Both the position numbers and the translations under genes were made by a program. The notes under the pieces were generated by a model. It was given only the letters and a program-made list of their open reading frames with translations, had not been told where the DNA came from and did not search any database. From Lactarius indigo (taxonomy: Eukaryota; Basidiomycota; Agaricomycetes; Russulales; Russulaceae), in NCBI GenBank assembly GCA_025766275.1, contig JAFKAC010000008.1, positions 930,001 through 994,000 of the forward strand: DNA of 64,000 nucleotides. The letters are read 5' to 3'. Positions within the stretch are counted from its first letter, which is position 1. Each line of letters starts with the position of its first letter. This document shows, piece after piece, positions 52,541-64,000 of this stretch.

Positions 52541-55500
52541 ATGCAATCAAAGTCACACCCATCTCAGACTGGTGTGCCCGCTGTACGCCAGTATGGCACT
52601 TCCGGCAGGGCCGTAAAGGTGCTAGCGAATACCTTTGCCATCAAAACGCTCCCCACACAGACTATTTTTCACTATGACGGTGAGTTTGTCCGCTCGGGCC
52701 GGTCAATGATCTGACTGCAGATATGTGCTCGCCGTACGCGGACTCTCGGATGCGTCACTCCGGTCACAGTTGGTACGTTTCTTGTTTGCGATTTTGTAAA
52801 CCTGCACCGTGTACTTAAACGTCGCGGTACAGTCATAACTCCCGTTTCCGAAAGCCGCTCTGGAGGGGATGTCGACCTCCCCAGTCGCCGCTGCCACGAG
52901 ATCGTCCACCAGATGCAGAACATCACGGCCCCGGCGGTGTTCAACCCCCGCGCGTTTTTCGATGGCAAGAAAAACTTGTTCTCAGTTGGGCCGCTGAAGA
53001 TGCAAGGGACCGCGGCAGAGGTGAGTGGTCGCGCCTCGGTGATTACGTGTCAACAAAACACGAGGGAACTCACGCGACTTGCCTTCGCACAAAGTTCGTG
53101 GTCAGCATGAGCGATCGGCCCCAGCCTCCTGGGAGCACACGTGGTCAATTCGCGTCAGGCTGACGAAAGTGAATGACATGTGAGGCTTGTGTGGACTTTA
53201 GTGTACTCCGTCCCTGTGCCGACCCATCGACTTTATGCATTACAGAAACCTCAGCCAAGCGCGCCAACGACATTCTTACCGGTGGTTCGGATGTCAGCCA
53301 AATTGCTGTGACGTTTCTTCAGATCGTGATGCGCCAGGCTCCGATGCTGTGAGGAGCATTCGCGGTCTGTCGTATGCCTTCATTGCCTAACTTTTGCACT
53401 TGTGGTCAGGAAAACGACCACAGTACAATAGCCGTTCAGTGTTCACTTCAGAGAAGAAAAAACCACTGAGCTGGCGGTTTCAACTTATGGAATGGCTTCT
53501 TTCAGTAAGATCTCCTAAGTCACCCTTCTCGTTCGGTCCTCACGAATGTTCTTCCGCGTCACAGGAGTGTGCGGCCCACGACGCATGGGCTCGTCGTCAA
53601 TGTCGACGTCTCACATGCAGTCATGTATGATTACCATTCCATTCCTTTTTTCGTATCTCAATGTTCCCCGATCAGTTATGAGGAGATGCCAGTTCTTGAC
53701 TGGACATGCGCGTTCCTTTCCAAATTCTCGGCCCGTCGCCAAAGGTTCCAGCCTCATGACTTGGAGCGTCCTGAGTCCAGAAGACCTCAAACTTATTAAG
53801 AGTGCTCTTAGAGGCGTTCGTGTCACAGTTACCGTACCTGCTGGCGGTCGTCGCCCTGCGCGTCCTATCAAGGATCTTTGCCCCGATGCCGGGAATTATG
53901 CTTTCATGAAGGGCGACGAAGAAACCTACGATCAAGGTTTGTTCCGTTAGTCAGGTCGAAGAAACTACTGACGGCGCTTCCAGGATTATTACAATGAGAA
54001 ATACGGCTTCAGACTTCGGTTCCCAAGACTGTTTGGCATCGTCGTCAATGTCCAACAGAAAACGATTGTTCCCGTGGAGATCTGCACGATCGTTGGTGGG
54101 CAGATGTACAAGAAAGTGCTCTTTCCGGAGCAAATGTCGGAGGTCTTGCAACATGCTGCCAAAAGCCCGCGTGAGCGGATCGAAGCTATCGAGCGTGGCG
54201 TCCAAGGCGATGTAAGCTTTCTTTCACTCTTGTTTTGTTTTGTTTTTTAATTCAGTCCCAACGATACGCGTAGTTCCTCGATTATAAGAACTCTCCCTTC
54301 TTCTCCCAGATCGGCATGCAAGTCGACATCCGTCCGATGGAAACCGCCGCGCGCCTGCTTCAGCCCCCCGACATACAGTACAACGGTTCCATAGCGGACC
54401 TCTCTGTACAAGCGGAGAAAGTAAGCCTCAGTTGAGACCGTCGGCGCCTTCGTTGTCTGACAAAACAAATAGCAAACGGGAACTCACGGCGTTTGGAACG
54501 TAGTGAGGCGACAATTCTTCAAGCCGGCTTCTCGTAGCTTGTGGGCGGTAGTTTCCTTCGCTACGCAAAGTTTCCCTTGGGAGACGTCGAGAAGTCTGTC
54601 ATGAGGCTCAAGCAATGCTGTGAGAGACTAGGTGAGCAACTTCTGGGTCCGTTGCTTCGAGTGTATGCTGATGTCGTCATCAGGGATGGGTAGGTACACA
54701 TTTGTCTGAAACTCTTCTTGATATTTAAACTTCTTTTTCAAGCTGCTGATGTCGTTGGCGGTCGAGTGGCATCTGCAGCTGGCGGTGTTGAGAGAGTGAG
54801 CGTCCTTTGATATGGTATGCATGATGCTAAATTGTTACCGACTGATAGGCATTGGAAGAAGCGCTGGCACAATTAGAGGGAAAGATCAGTCAGCTTGGTG
54901 TCAAGCCAAGACCTCCGTGTCTCGTCCTTGTTGTCCTTCCTGATAGTGCTGCCGCCCAAAGGAAGGCCGTCAAAGCCTGGGGCGATGTCACTAGACAGGT
55001 GGCCACCCAATGTGTAGTGAGTGTCGGCCCCTACCGCATGGGTAACGCGTCTGAAAAGTGTTTAGAAAACCATGAAGTTTAGAAATCCCAATGACCAATA
55101 CTGTAACAACGTTGCCTTGAAGTGGGAAATTTTCTACTCAAATTAATGAAGTTATTAACAATCTGGTACAGGATCAATGTAAAACTAGGTGGAATCAACT
55201 CCCACCCTGTCAGCCAGATATTTAGTGGTCTAAGCAGGGAGCCTACAATGGTAGTGGGTGAGCACCCAGTCCACAATCTGAGAGGTATCTATTGACCGGT
55301 CATTATTAGGTGCTGACGTCACCCACCCTGGCCCTGGCGTGCGGGATCGGCCATCCATCGCAAGCCTCGTCTCGTCATTCGATCATACCTTCAGCCGCTA
55401 TGCGGCATTTACCAAAGTACAGGCTCCTCGTATGGAGGTGATTGAGGAGCTAGAAGACATGTTCTATGTCAGTAAATGTGGACCTTTCGAACTGCTGAAG

Positions 55501-56529
55501 GTTCCTAATCGTTTTAACTAGACTGCACTGCGTTATTTCCTACATGTCAACCGTAGGTGCCCTCAAAGAGTGATTTTCTACCGCGATGGAGTGTCGGACG
55601 GAGAATTTCAGACAGTTGAGGAAGTCGAGATCAAAGCTCTCTCAGGTGAGGAGTTTGCTAATTAACTGATAACTATGATCTGGACATTGTTTTCAGATGC
55701 ATGGAATAGGTTTGCAGAGCTCCCTGAGGCCAACATCCCTAATGGCTTCCCTGTGCCTCTTCTTTTCATTATCGTGGGAAAAAGGTGAAACCACAATATA
55801 TGTCCTGGCTACGACTCACAGTGAAATTAGACATCACCTGAGATTCTTCCAAGGAGCTGGGCCAAAGTGATGTTTTACTTTCCCTTGTGTTGCCTTTTCT
55901 GACGCTATCTCCAGTATCAAAGACAAAACTGGAAACATATTTGGCGGCCTCGTGGTTGACAAAGAGGTTGCCAACCCCCACAAGATGGATTTCTACTTGC
56001 AGAGTCACCCCGGCCTCAAAGGAAGTAAGCGTCTTGGGTCTTGGTATCGTAAGGCTGTTGACTTTGTGCTCCAACAGCAAGTCGGCCAAGCCACTACGTG
56101 GTGCTTTACAATAAACTTGGATTCAGCATCGACATGTGAGTTCGCACCGTAATTTACCGCCCGTCTCGCTCTCACCGGGCCGCACAGCATACAGCAGATC
56201 AGCTATTTCCTGTGCCATGCGTATGCGAGGTGCACGAGATCTGTATCTATCCCCGCCCCGGTTTATTGTAGGTCTTTTTTGGTCAAGATCTATGTACTGA
56301 TACGGCGCTGAACTTCATTTCCAGATGCTGATGTAAGGAAGCTCATATCCCCAAACGCAATGCTCGCATTAACCCCCCCGATAATCAGATCGTCTGCTCT
56401 CGCGCCGGGTTTTACCTCGATGAAAGTTTGGGGTTCTCCGATTCTGGGGGAAGTGGACCCGGTTTTGATCTTGCGGTGTGGCGGAAAGGCTTCAACGCGC
56501 CCGGCCCCCAAAACATGTATTTTGTCTAA
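52541..56529 (+). CDS. Argonaute (RNA silencing)
   Basis: This is the guide-RNA-binding protein of RNA interference. The start at 52541 gives MQSKSHPSQTGVPAVRQYGT. The N domain includes VFNPRAFFDGKKNLFS, the linker and PAZ region SVRPTTHGLVVNVDVSHAVM and TIVPVEICTIVGGQMYKKVL, the MID domain CLVLVVLPDSAAAQRKAVKA. PIWI has INVKLGGINSHP, GADVTHPGPGVRDRPSIASL, the finger glutamate in RMEVIEEL, YRDGVSDGEFQTVEEVE and RCTRSVSIPAPVYYAD. The last exon ends in NMYFV at 56529, the hydrophobic C-terminus of the family. The four catalytic positions read D-E-D-D. The first intron (52680-52831) is long, 152 nt. Some frame joins fail: an extra base near 53480, others near 53140 and 54560. The protein is otherwise complete. 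Confidence 0.9.
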
Positions 56530-56851
56530 AGGTAGGTGGAGAAGCAGGATCGCAAGCGGTCAGCGCGTTGCCCGTCTGAAAGACGGCTATCCGAAGGAGT
56601 GTAGGCTTGGCACGTCGATTCTTGAACTGTCTATAGAAAGAATTGTTGATGTACTCAATTACGCCGAGAACGCCGCTAGATGTCAAGGAAACACTGAGCC
56701 GGAGCGCCATCGTCGGTGATACAACTGTGATAACGACCAAAAGCTTCCGGGAGCGCACGGGCCGGATAATAGTAAAAACCAGAGTGGTGTGGTGCCCGAC
56801 CGACCGCCCCGCAACTTTGATCGATTTTTGAAAGTCGTAAAGCTACAAGAC
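56530..56851. other. Intergenic region, Argonaute to OHCU decarboxylase
   Basis: This 322-bp stretch holds the Argonaute 3' end and the promoter of the next gene. No exon is seen. Confidence 0.5.
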
Positions 56852-57491
56852 ATGGCAGGCCAGCCCATTCTCCCCTCTGTGTCAGAAATCTACGCATCCA
56901 GAGACGCCACTCGGGATGGCCCCTTGGCACTAGCGTTCGCTACGCTCTTTGAACCGTCATCCCCTCTCTTCGAGTTCCTCGTACCCACTGTTGTTGCCAA
57001 CATCGATGGCGCAAACCTTGGGGGTCAGATTCAACGCCGCTCCTACAATGCGCTTATAGACACCGCTATATGGGAGCTCGAAAAATGGCCGCATGACCAG
57101 CAAGCGAGCTTCCTCGGGGGACACCCACGCATTGGGGAGATCAAAGGGACTATCCGCGCTGAGCGCGAGCGAGCAAGCCGCCCACGCGACACCGCCCGAA
57201 GTCCTGGAACGCCTCGTCGTCCTCAACGAAGAATACGAACGCAGATATCCTGGCTTGCGATACATCACCTTTGTGAATGGCCGGAGCAGGAAGATGATCA
57301 TGCTGGAGATGGAGGAGAAGCTTGGGATAGTGGACGATTCGTGGGTGAAGGGGGATAGCAAGGAGGTGTACGAGGTCGGGAGTGGGGAGTGGGTGTCGGA
57401 GGCCAGGAGGGCACTGCAGGACGTTGGGAACATAGCCAAAAGCAGACTGACGGCGTTGAAGGTCGACGGGGATCAGGAAGTAGAGGACTGA
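56852..57491 (+). CDS. OHCU decarboxylase (urate degradation)
   Basis: This enzyme decarboxylates 2-oxo-4-hydroxy-4-carboxy-5-ureidoimidazoline to S-allantoin, the last step of urate breakdown. The ATG at 56852 gives MAGQPILPSVSEIYASRDAT. Then come LALAFATLFEPSSPLFEFLV, the conserved GHPRIGE motif and, in the second half, SALSASEQAAHATPPEVLER and LNEEYERRYPGLRYITFVNG. The gene appears to be one exon. The frame changes once: near 57139-57145, dropping one A from AAAGGG joins GHPRIGEIKG to LSALSASEQ. The length of about 212 residues is a little above the usual 170-180, with extra C-terminal sequence. Confidence 0.85.
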
Positions 57492-58059
57492 ATGCAGTCA
57501 AGCATGTAGGGGTAGGTACAATTGGCATTGGTACTGGCATTGGAGTGGTTGGCGTAGCTCAGGTCTGGCTCCGGTATAGGCCAGGTCCGTACCCGGAAGA
57601 GCGGTAGAAGAGACCACGAGTTACGGAAGATCTAACAACCCCTTGCGCCACACAGCCACAGCTCCGAGTGGCCCTGACTCCTGAGTTTCAAACAGGTGTA
57701 ACAGAGGTGATGGTCCCGGGGCTGCAGGAAACCCTGGTTTGCATGGGATTTTACTTAGATGCAAGACAAAAGCCAGGGAGCCCTTTGAGACATGAAGAAG
57801 TGGGAAGGTGAGTGCTGGCGAGTGACTAGTGACTCGTGGTGACCTTGGTAGCGCCCAGGTCGGTGCCTATGTGGACCCCATGCGGACCGGATGTTCACAC
57901 GCGCATCTTATCGAATCGAACGTCAACGACTTGAAATTTTATTAATTTTTATTTTCCTTACAATAATAGCCCGGTGAGAAGGATGGTCCTCCTCCGATTC
58001 GGTGCTGGGGTCGTCTTGTCCTCTTCTTTTTACTCGCCTCGGCCACCTAGCAAGCGACG
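57492..58059. other. Intergenic region, about 0.57 kb
   Basis: No exon is seen. An AT-rich tract at about 57935-57965 lies in the promoter of the transporter gene. Confidence 0.5.
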
Positions 58060-59850
58060 ATGGATCCCTTCTCGTCTACCATAACCCCCGACCTTCCTGA
58101 CGACAAAAAGTCGGTCACCGACGAGTCTGTCTCTCCCCTTGCCGATGATCAAGTTATCGCTCGCCCAGAGATCGACTATTCTTCCGTCGGAGCTTTCTGC
58201 AGCAGCTCCTGGCGGCGTTTTGCAAGCATATGGACGAAGCGTTTCGTTTTGTCGCTGCTCGCTGGCCAAGTCGTCTCGCTGTGTATTACGTGCACGAACG
58301 TCACCACCGAAGAGCTGACCACACGGAACTGGGCTTTGCCTACCACGCAGACCTTCTTCTTGTATCGTCACTCCCACTCCTCTAGCGTCTTTCTCTGATG
58401 GGTCTCGGCGTGTACAGATACTTCTCCCTCTTCGTTATCTACACACCCTACACGATCTATCAGTGTATGCATCCCATTCCGAGTGTAATTCAGGGGAGAC
58501 GTGCTTCTGACGCTAAGCCACAGATGGATTTGGTGGCTGGTTCAAGGTCATTTACAGGGACGGATGGAAATGTCTGTATTCATTATTCCTGATATGTCGT
58601 TTGGGGAGCGTCGTCGCTCACGCCATCGCAGATATCATTTTGGCTGCCTGCGATGTCGAGGGAAACTTCTTGGTCGTCAAGGTCGGTTTCACTTCCCATG
58701 GTCGTTCTCCTTGTGGTGACCTTGAGTTCCAGGCCTACCAATACACGAACCTCCTGTCATGTATGCTACTTGACGCGTGAGTTCGTTTAATATGGTGTTT
58801 GCGTGACCATGAAAATTCTCCTTTAGATGGGCAATCCCCGTATGCATGTTCTTTACATATGTATACATGCGCACGCGCTACCATTGGACGCAACTTCTCG
58901 TACGTTACTCACCTGTATCTCAAACACGACCACCCACGGCTCTCTCAGGGTGTCATTATCTGCGTGGCAGGCTTGGGCCTTCTCGTGGCAGCTGACCAGA
59001 TCACGGACAAGGATTGGCCGGCGCTCAGCAAGGGTAAAGGGGACGCCTTCATGATTGTCGGAGCTTCGCTATACGGCTTCAGTGCGTTTTTAAACGATGG
59101 TGCTCGCTCGTGAGAACTGACAGAATTTGGTAGCTAATGCGACTGAGGAATTTTTTGTGCGTAAACGACCGTTGTATGAGGTTGTGGGCCAGCTTGGCAT
59201 GTGGGGGACGATCATCAATGGCATCCAAGCGTCCGCCCTCGAACACAAGAAGATGAAGGAGGTGACATGGAGCGGTACCAATAGTGTGTTACTCCGCTAT
59301 TCGCCTTCTGAATTTTGTGCTTACATTGGACTTTTCAGTTGGACTCCTGGTGGCTTACACAGCGGGTGCGCATTTCGTAACCACAGTGAACGGCATGGCA
59401 TTAATCCCCACTGTAGCGATGTTTATCTTGTATACTGTCGCGCCGCTACTCTATCGTCTCGCCTCCTCAGCGTATTACAATCTGAGCTTACTCTCCAGCG
59501 ACTTTTACGGTCTACTCTTTGGTACGCGCCCGATTGCTGATTTACTGCTAGATTGTGCCTGACCCGCATCGATAGGGCTTTTCCTCTTTGTGCGTTCGCT
59601 TATGATTTTTATTGTCCTCTTGTCCTGAGTTCGCTCCAGCACTTCAAGCCATACTGGCTCTACTTCCCTTCTTTCGGAGTGGTCATCTTGGGACTTATAG
59701 TCTACTTCTGGCATTCCACGCGTAAGTCCTTCGTGACCGTCTTTCCTATTCTTCTTGACAGCGTTTGTAGCCGAACAACAAGGCAAGACGGACATCCGCG
59801 TCCCCGTTTACGTCACTCGGCGTGGAGGAGCGGTGACAGAAGATGTATAG
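58060..59850 (+). CDS. SLC35F-type solute transporter (DUF914)
   Basis: This is a membrane transporter of the drug/metabolite transporter superfamily, SLC35F1/F2/F6 branch. Start at 58060 (MDPFSSTITPDLPDDKKSVT), with a hydrophilic N-terminus. Hydrophobic segments include FVLSLLAGQVVSLCITCTNV, AWAIPVCMFFTYVYM, GVIICVAGLGLLVAADQ and FMIVGASLYGFS, then LVAYTAGAHFVTTV, VAMFILYTVAPLLYRLASSA and YWLYFPSFGVVILGLIVYFW, about ten helices in all. Motif-like YQYTNLLSCMLLD precedes an intron. The tail ends RRGGAVTEDV at 59850. At least eight introns of normal size are used. The substrate is unknown. Confidence 0.88.
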
Positions 59851-60001
59851 AGGAGACTCACGAACGACAGGAATTATGGATTACAGGCGCTATTCTTATG
59901 TATCAGGATACCTTGTTACAGTAAGGGGAAGTGACTATATCAACAAGACTGGATTTGATCAAAGGGAAATAGCGAAAATTAGGCAAGAACGTTAAGTTTG
60001 G

Positions 60002-60665
60002 TTAGACCCAGTGACGGGGGTAAGGTGGCTCTTCTGGTGAGGTGGGAGTGCTTGTAGCTAATGGTTTTTGGGACTCTTGGAACTGTTGACCGCGACGTTC
60101 AGCCAGTCGCTACACGCGCCGTTATCAGTACACTCAATCCTGGTGAACTGGGGTGAGGGGGAGTGACGTACATCTTTCAAACGCTGCAGGCCACCCATCA
60201 TACTGTCGATAGTGGCCTCGGACATCCCGCTGATCTGTTTCCCCCTGTTATCCCTTCTGCACCCGGGCACGGCAAAATAAACAAACTTACCGTCTCTTCG
60301 GCGTTGTGACTCATCTCACGTAGGCGATCGAGCTGCTCTCGGTCCACGGGGAGCCTCCCGCTGGCTTCTGCCACTGTTGGCGGTGGGCCCCACTGTTGTT
60401 GTTGTTGTTGTTGCCGCTGCTGTTGTTGTTCATCAAAGCGCGCAATCCGCGGGGGGCCCGCCTCGCGCTCCCAGTGGCCATGGCCGCGGCTGCGGTCGTC
60501 ATACCCGACCTGGGCGGCGGGACGGCAGTCATCCTTCGTGCGATGGTGCATCCAGGCGAGCGTCGCGAGGGAGCCAATGGAGAACCAGATAAAGCGTGAG
60601 GGACCGCAGAACATTGGGTTGTAGAATCCGTGGTGTCTGTACCCGAACAGGTGGTGAGGGGACAT
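60002..60665 (-). CDS. Small single-pass membrane protein, poly-Gln
   Basis: The start at 60665 gives MSPHHLFGYRHHGFYNPMFC, then a single membrane segment (FIWFSIGSLATLAWM). A hydrophilic, Arg-rich part leads to a run of glutamines coded by CAG/CAA repeats (about 60396-60435). After an intron, ISGMSEATIDSMMGGLQRLK forms a likely helix, and a last exon gives RLAERRGQQFQESQ and a Pro-rich end at 60002. About 170 residues. I do not recognise the family. It is convergent with the transporter gene. Confidence 0.6.
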
Positions 60666-60989
60666 GCAAGAGAGAAAAGGAATTAAAGATTAAGATACGT
60701 TGGTGAGTTGTTGAATGAGGTAGGCACTGTGGGTCATCATGGTAATGGTGTCCTGGGTGATTTTATAGGGCACTGTTGGAGAGAGCTGCTGCGCCAGGCC
60801 GCGAGGAGGCGTCATCTCTGAAATGGATCCCGAAGCGCAGAGATAGCCGCGAGTACGCGCAATGATTGTAGTTGTCACATCATCATCCTGAGTCCGCGGC
60901 CGTGCCGATGCCGCCAAGACGCGACACTGTCACGTGGCCACGGGTAGAATGCAATATGAAATAGTATGCGTATGCGGCAGTATTACAGA
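60666..60989. other. Intergenic region between two minus-strand genes
   Basis: This 324-bp stretch is the promoter of the small membrane protein and the 3' flank of the G-patch gene. No exon is seen. Confidence 0.45.
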
Positions 60990-63900
60990 TCATAAAAAGT
61001 CGATCGCCCTCTTTCTACCTCGCGGTGGCCCCTCAGTCTTTTGAACTTGCGTCGACGATGACGACACAGGTGGCGGTGCAGGAGCGCCTTCTAAGCGTGC
61101 GTTTCCCTCGGCCGCTGGGGAAGCATCCACGAAACTCGTGACCACCTGGGGAGGCGCCTTCTCCACCCACATTTCGGCGTCTTCGTCGCCCCCTGCTGCT
61201 TCTACGTTCGTAGCCCCCTTATCTTCCTTCCGGCGCTTCTTCTTCTTACGCGCCTTGTCTTTCTCTCCTTGCGGGGCGATCACCAAGGCGGCTCCCTCGT
61301 CGTCATCCTCAAAGGACACGATCGACTTGACCCTCTTCTTGTTGTCCTTCCCACGGCCATCTTTTTTCTCCTTGTCATTGTCCTTAGACTTTTGCGTCCT
61401 CCGCTCGGCGCGTGGGACGAAAACGGGCTTGAATGTAGCAACATCGACAGTCTCTGAGCCTGCTGGCGGCCGATCGACAGTTTTTGGTTCGTACGTCGTG
61501 GTTTCGTGAGCTCGAGAGTACGCAGGAGCGGCTGCGGCATCTGCCATCGCCGTCTCTCTCGGCGGGACCTCAGGCTGGCCACCTTCTGGTTCTCCGCCGC
61601 CGTTCTGGTTCTCATCGTCGTCCTCATCGTCGCTTGCGAATATAGCCTTGAATATGTCCATGCTCGGGCGAACATATGTGAGCGTATCGCGACCCTGCGA
61701 GTCATCCTCTCCAAGGCCGATATTCTCCAAGTCGCGGCGTCCAGCAACAGCAGAAGACGGCCCTGCGCTGGCGGACCCCGTGGCGGACTGCAAATCCGCC
61801 TCCGCAAGCGCCTCCTCCGCCTTCCATGTGTCGCTTCCTCCCGTACTCTGTGATTGTGGCTGACCTCGCGACGCTCCCGGCATCGGCGTGTCTGTCGTAA
61901 TGTCCGGATTCGGGTCCTTCACGCCAAAGCGCTTGCACAATAGCCGCGACGGCTGCCATGGCGTGATCTCCCGCGTTAGCGCGCCGTACATCCCTGTGCG
62001 TGCAGCGTGGGCCTTCGAACTCTGCACTTCCTCTTCCTCTCGCCGCGGTGCCTCCCTCTCTCGCTCTCCTTCTTGCTGTGGCACTGGCACCGTTTCCGGC
62101 GCGTGCGTGGGCTGGTGGAGGCCTTCGATGGCCGTCGGACCTGAATCGACGACAGCGGCAGTCGTAAAGCGGTTTGCCATAGCGCCAGAAACTGGCTTAA
62201 AAATGGCCGCGCTCTTTGAATAGTCTGATAGTTCTCTATGGTAGGCTTCAGAAGTTTGGCCAGGGAGCTTAGGCGGGAGAAGTTCCGGGTGGTCTGGCGT
62301 AGACTGCGACTGGAGATAGGCAACGTAGCGCTCCTGCTTAGCCAGATCATTGGCGAACGGCATGAAGCCTTTGAGTGCAGCGGTAGCGATGTGGGGAGCG
62401 GTATAAGGGAGGCTCGACGGCACAGGAGGAGCCTCCACGGAAGGCGGGGTAGATTCGGGAGCGGATGGATGGAGGCCAGCAGCAGCGTGTTCGATGCGTT
62501 CGCGGTCTTCCTTCGATAGGTAGTCGAACACCGACCGCGTTGATGGAAGAGGCTCTTCGCCGAGGATGGCACCACGCTGTTTTGTACTATATTAATACGG
62601 CTTAGGACAAAGGTATTGGCATTACCTCGTCGGCAGTCAGTTTTTGCCTTTTCGGCGCAGCTTCCCGTGTCGATGTAGACACTCCGGATTTTTCAACATT
62701 GGGATCGCTCTGCCATACCCGCCGGGGATCAGGTTTCCGGCCCGCAGGTACCTCTGGAATTGGAAACCTGCACCATGCTCGATGAGACGAATAACCACGA
62801 ATATTGGAGAGACAGTCACCATTGATCCTTCTGTACTGGCTCCGGAGAAAGGACAAAGCCGGGTAGTAAAATTATTCCATTCGAAAACTTCTGCTGCGTC
62901 GTGGTTGCCTAACAGTGATTTGAGTCCATTGCGTGTAGTAAACAGAATTTCTGTCAACACCCACCGCCTTGTGACCTGGCTTGTTCTGACTAAAACTGGC
63001 GCCGTCGTCGGCGTCACGGGTTGAATCGTAAGGTATGTAAGTCCGGTCAGCACGAGATGCAGAATCGTAGACGTCAATGTCATCGTCTTCTGCCTCGTTC
63101 AACGCGCCAAGACCAAATCCAGCTGGGGGGGGGTAGTAAGTCTCCGCGGACAGCACCACCACCAAACATTCCTCACCTGCGAGTGTTGGTCCCTTAATCT
63201 CCGGGCGCTTCTGGCCAAGGCTCTCACCAAGCCCAGGAGCAGCTGTGTAACCGAGTCCGTGCGAATCTGACTTCATCGAAAATCGCGGCACGACTGTATC
63301 GCGCGGCGGGTACATGTGACGCTTCGCTTCGTCGTCGTCGTCGAGCGCGTCGATGTCGACCCCATTGATCGACTTCCCTGCGGCGAGCAGATCCTGAATT
63401 TTGCGAGTGCGCCAAGTGACACGTGGGCCGACACCCTGCCCAGGACGCCAGCCCATCTTTTTGAGTAAACGCACGCCGGGCGAGTCCTCCAGCGGGGGCA
63501 TTAGTGCGCGCTGTATGCTAGCAGCAATCGAACTGCCGAAAAAAGTTGAACGGTGGTGCCGACGACGGACAGAGGTATAGAAAACTCACTCTTGCTCGGG
63601 GTCGCCCTGAGCGGGTTCAGGCTGAGTAACTCCAAACACGCCCTGTTGCTGCTCCTGCTGCTGCTTTACGCCGGCCATGATCTGGTTCTCTCTGAGCTCC
63701 GCGAGGTCCTCCTCGTCCATGTAGTCTTCTGGACGGGAAGCTTTTTGCTTGGCGCGATCCGCCCTTGACGAGACGAATGTCGACGGAGTCCATCCTGCAA
63801 AACGTCGGTGTGCGCGATAAGGAGTTGTGTGGCGATGAGAACGCACCTTCCTTCGAGCCGACGGTGTTAAAGTAGCCAGCAGAGAAACCACCTGTGAAGG

Positions 63901-64000
63901 CGCCGTGTAATCGCCTGCGGCCCTTCTCGTCCCGAACCTACAGTGCCACGTTCACGTTGGAGCGGAGGTAGCGAAGAGTGAACCTGTCGGGCATACTTCT
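60990..64000 (-). CDS. GPATCH1-like G-patch protein, N-terminus outside window
   Basis: This is a nuclear protein of the GPATCH1/TGH family, linked to pre-mRNA splicing. The start lies beyond 64000. The N-terminal DUF1604 part reads [20 protein letters not shown] and [20 protein letters not shown]. Then the G-patch, [17 protein letters not shown] (near 63430-63480), followed by [16 protein letters not shown] and [10 protein letters not shown] conserved region reads [16 protein letters not shown] and, over an intron, [18 protein letters not shown]. The large C-terminal exon (60990-62531) has a [13 protein letters not shown] segment, [19 protein letters not shown], an acidic stretch (DDEDDDENQ) and a basic, Lys-rich tail with nuclear-signal character. 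I see no frame break. Confidence 0.9.

Noticed and set aside
52252..52677. 141-codon open frame upstream of the Argonaute
   Set aside because: It overlaps the Argonaute first exon in another frame and does not resemble an N-terminal extension.
60390..60440. Triplet repeat as an independent element
   Set aside because: It is the CAG/CAA glutamine run of the small membrane protein.
61280..61807. 175-codon open frame on the minus strand
   Set aside because: It lies in another frame of the large G-patch exon, with Arg-rich low-complexity content.

Overview
This window is nuclear DNA of a filamentous basidiomycete, most likely a mushroom-forming Agaricomycete. The genes are packed at about one per 2 kb and cut by many introns of about 47-70 bp. 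The gene set is fungal: a YVC1-type vacuolar TRP channel, a LIM/RhoGAP protein, a cell-wall-integrity MAP kinase, a Zn2Cys6 regulator, a DGAT2 and an Argonaute. Assignments rest on reading translated exons and recognising families; no database search was possible.

Layout. 0-9 kb: the YVC1-like channel, then a large multi-LIM RhoGAP protein, both on +. 9.8-11.6 kb: two ribosomal protein genes (RPS15 on -, acidic stalk P2 on +) back to back around a 0.4 kb divergent promoter. 13.4-25.9 kb: Zn2Cys6 transcription factor, V-ATPase subunit G, symplekin/Pta1, Slt2/Mpk1-like MAP kinase and the cytosolic Fe-S scaffold Nbp35. 26-27.6 kb: a J-domain protein with a repetitive Ser-rich tail. 28-41 kb: an accessory-looking stretch with a medium-chain dehydrogenase/reductase (MDR), three related F-box genes on - (one open, two broken), a broken 3' copy of the MDR gene, a RING protein and about 3 kb of gene-poor sequence. 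41.7-48 kb: CDC48, tubulin-folding cofactor B and DGAT2. 48-60.7 kb: a 4HBT-type thioesterase, a secreted His/Ser/Thr-rich protein, a full Argonaute, OHCU decarboxylase, an SLC35F-type transporter and a small membrane-anchored protein. 61-64 kb: a GPATCH1-like G-patch protein that runs off the right edge.

Two features stand out. First, very small exons (5, 9, 10, 10 and 10 nt, plus several of 16 nt) are needed to restore conserved protein sequence in RPS15, the MAP kinase and DGAT2. In RPS15 and V-ATPase G the first intron also begins directly after the ATG. Second, several conserved genes, most clearly CDC48 with four cases, carry single-base frame breaks, mostly an extra base, with no intron that could explain them. 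This looks more like residual assembly error than biology, but needs raw reads. The F-box/MDR block is a real local duplication history: three copies of a roughly 1.9 kb F-box unit with shared flanks, one of them next to a decayed MDR copy. I did not find CRISPR arrays, prokaryotic operons, tRNAs or an intact transposon, and I see no clearly new biological system; the microexon set is the most interesting signal.
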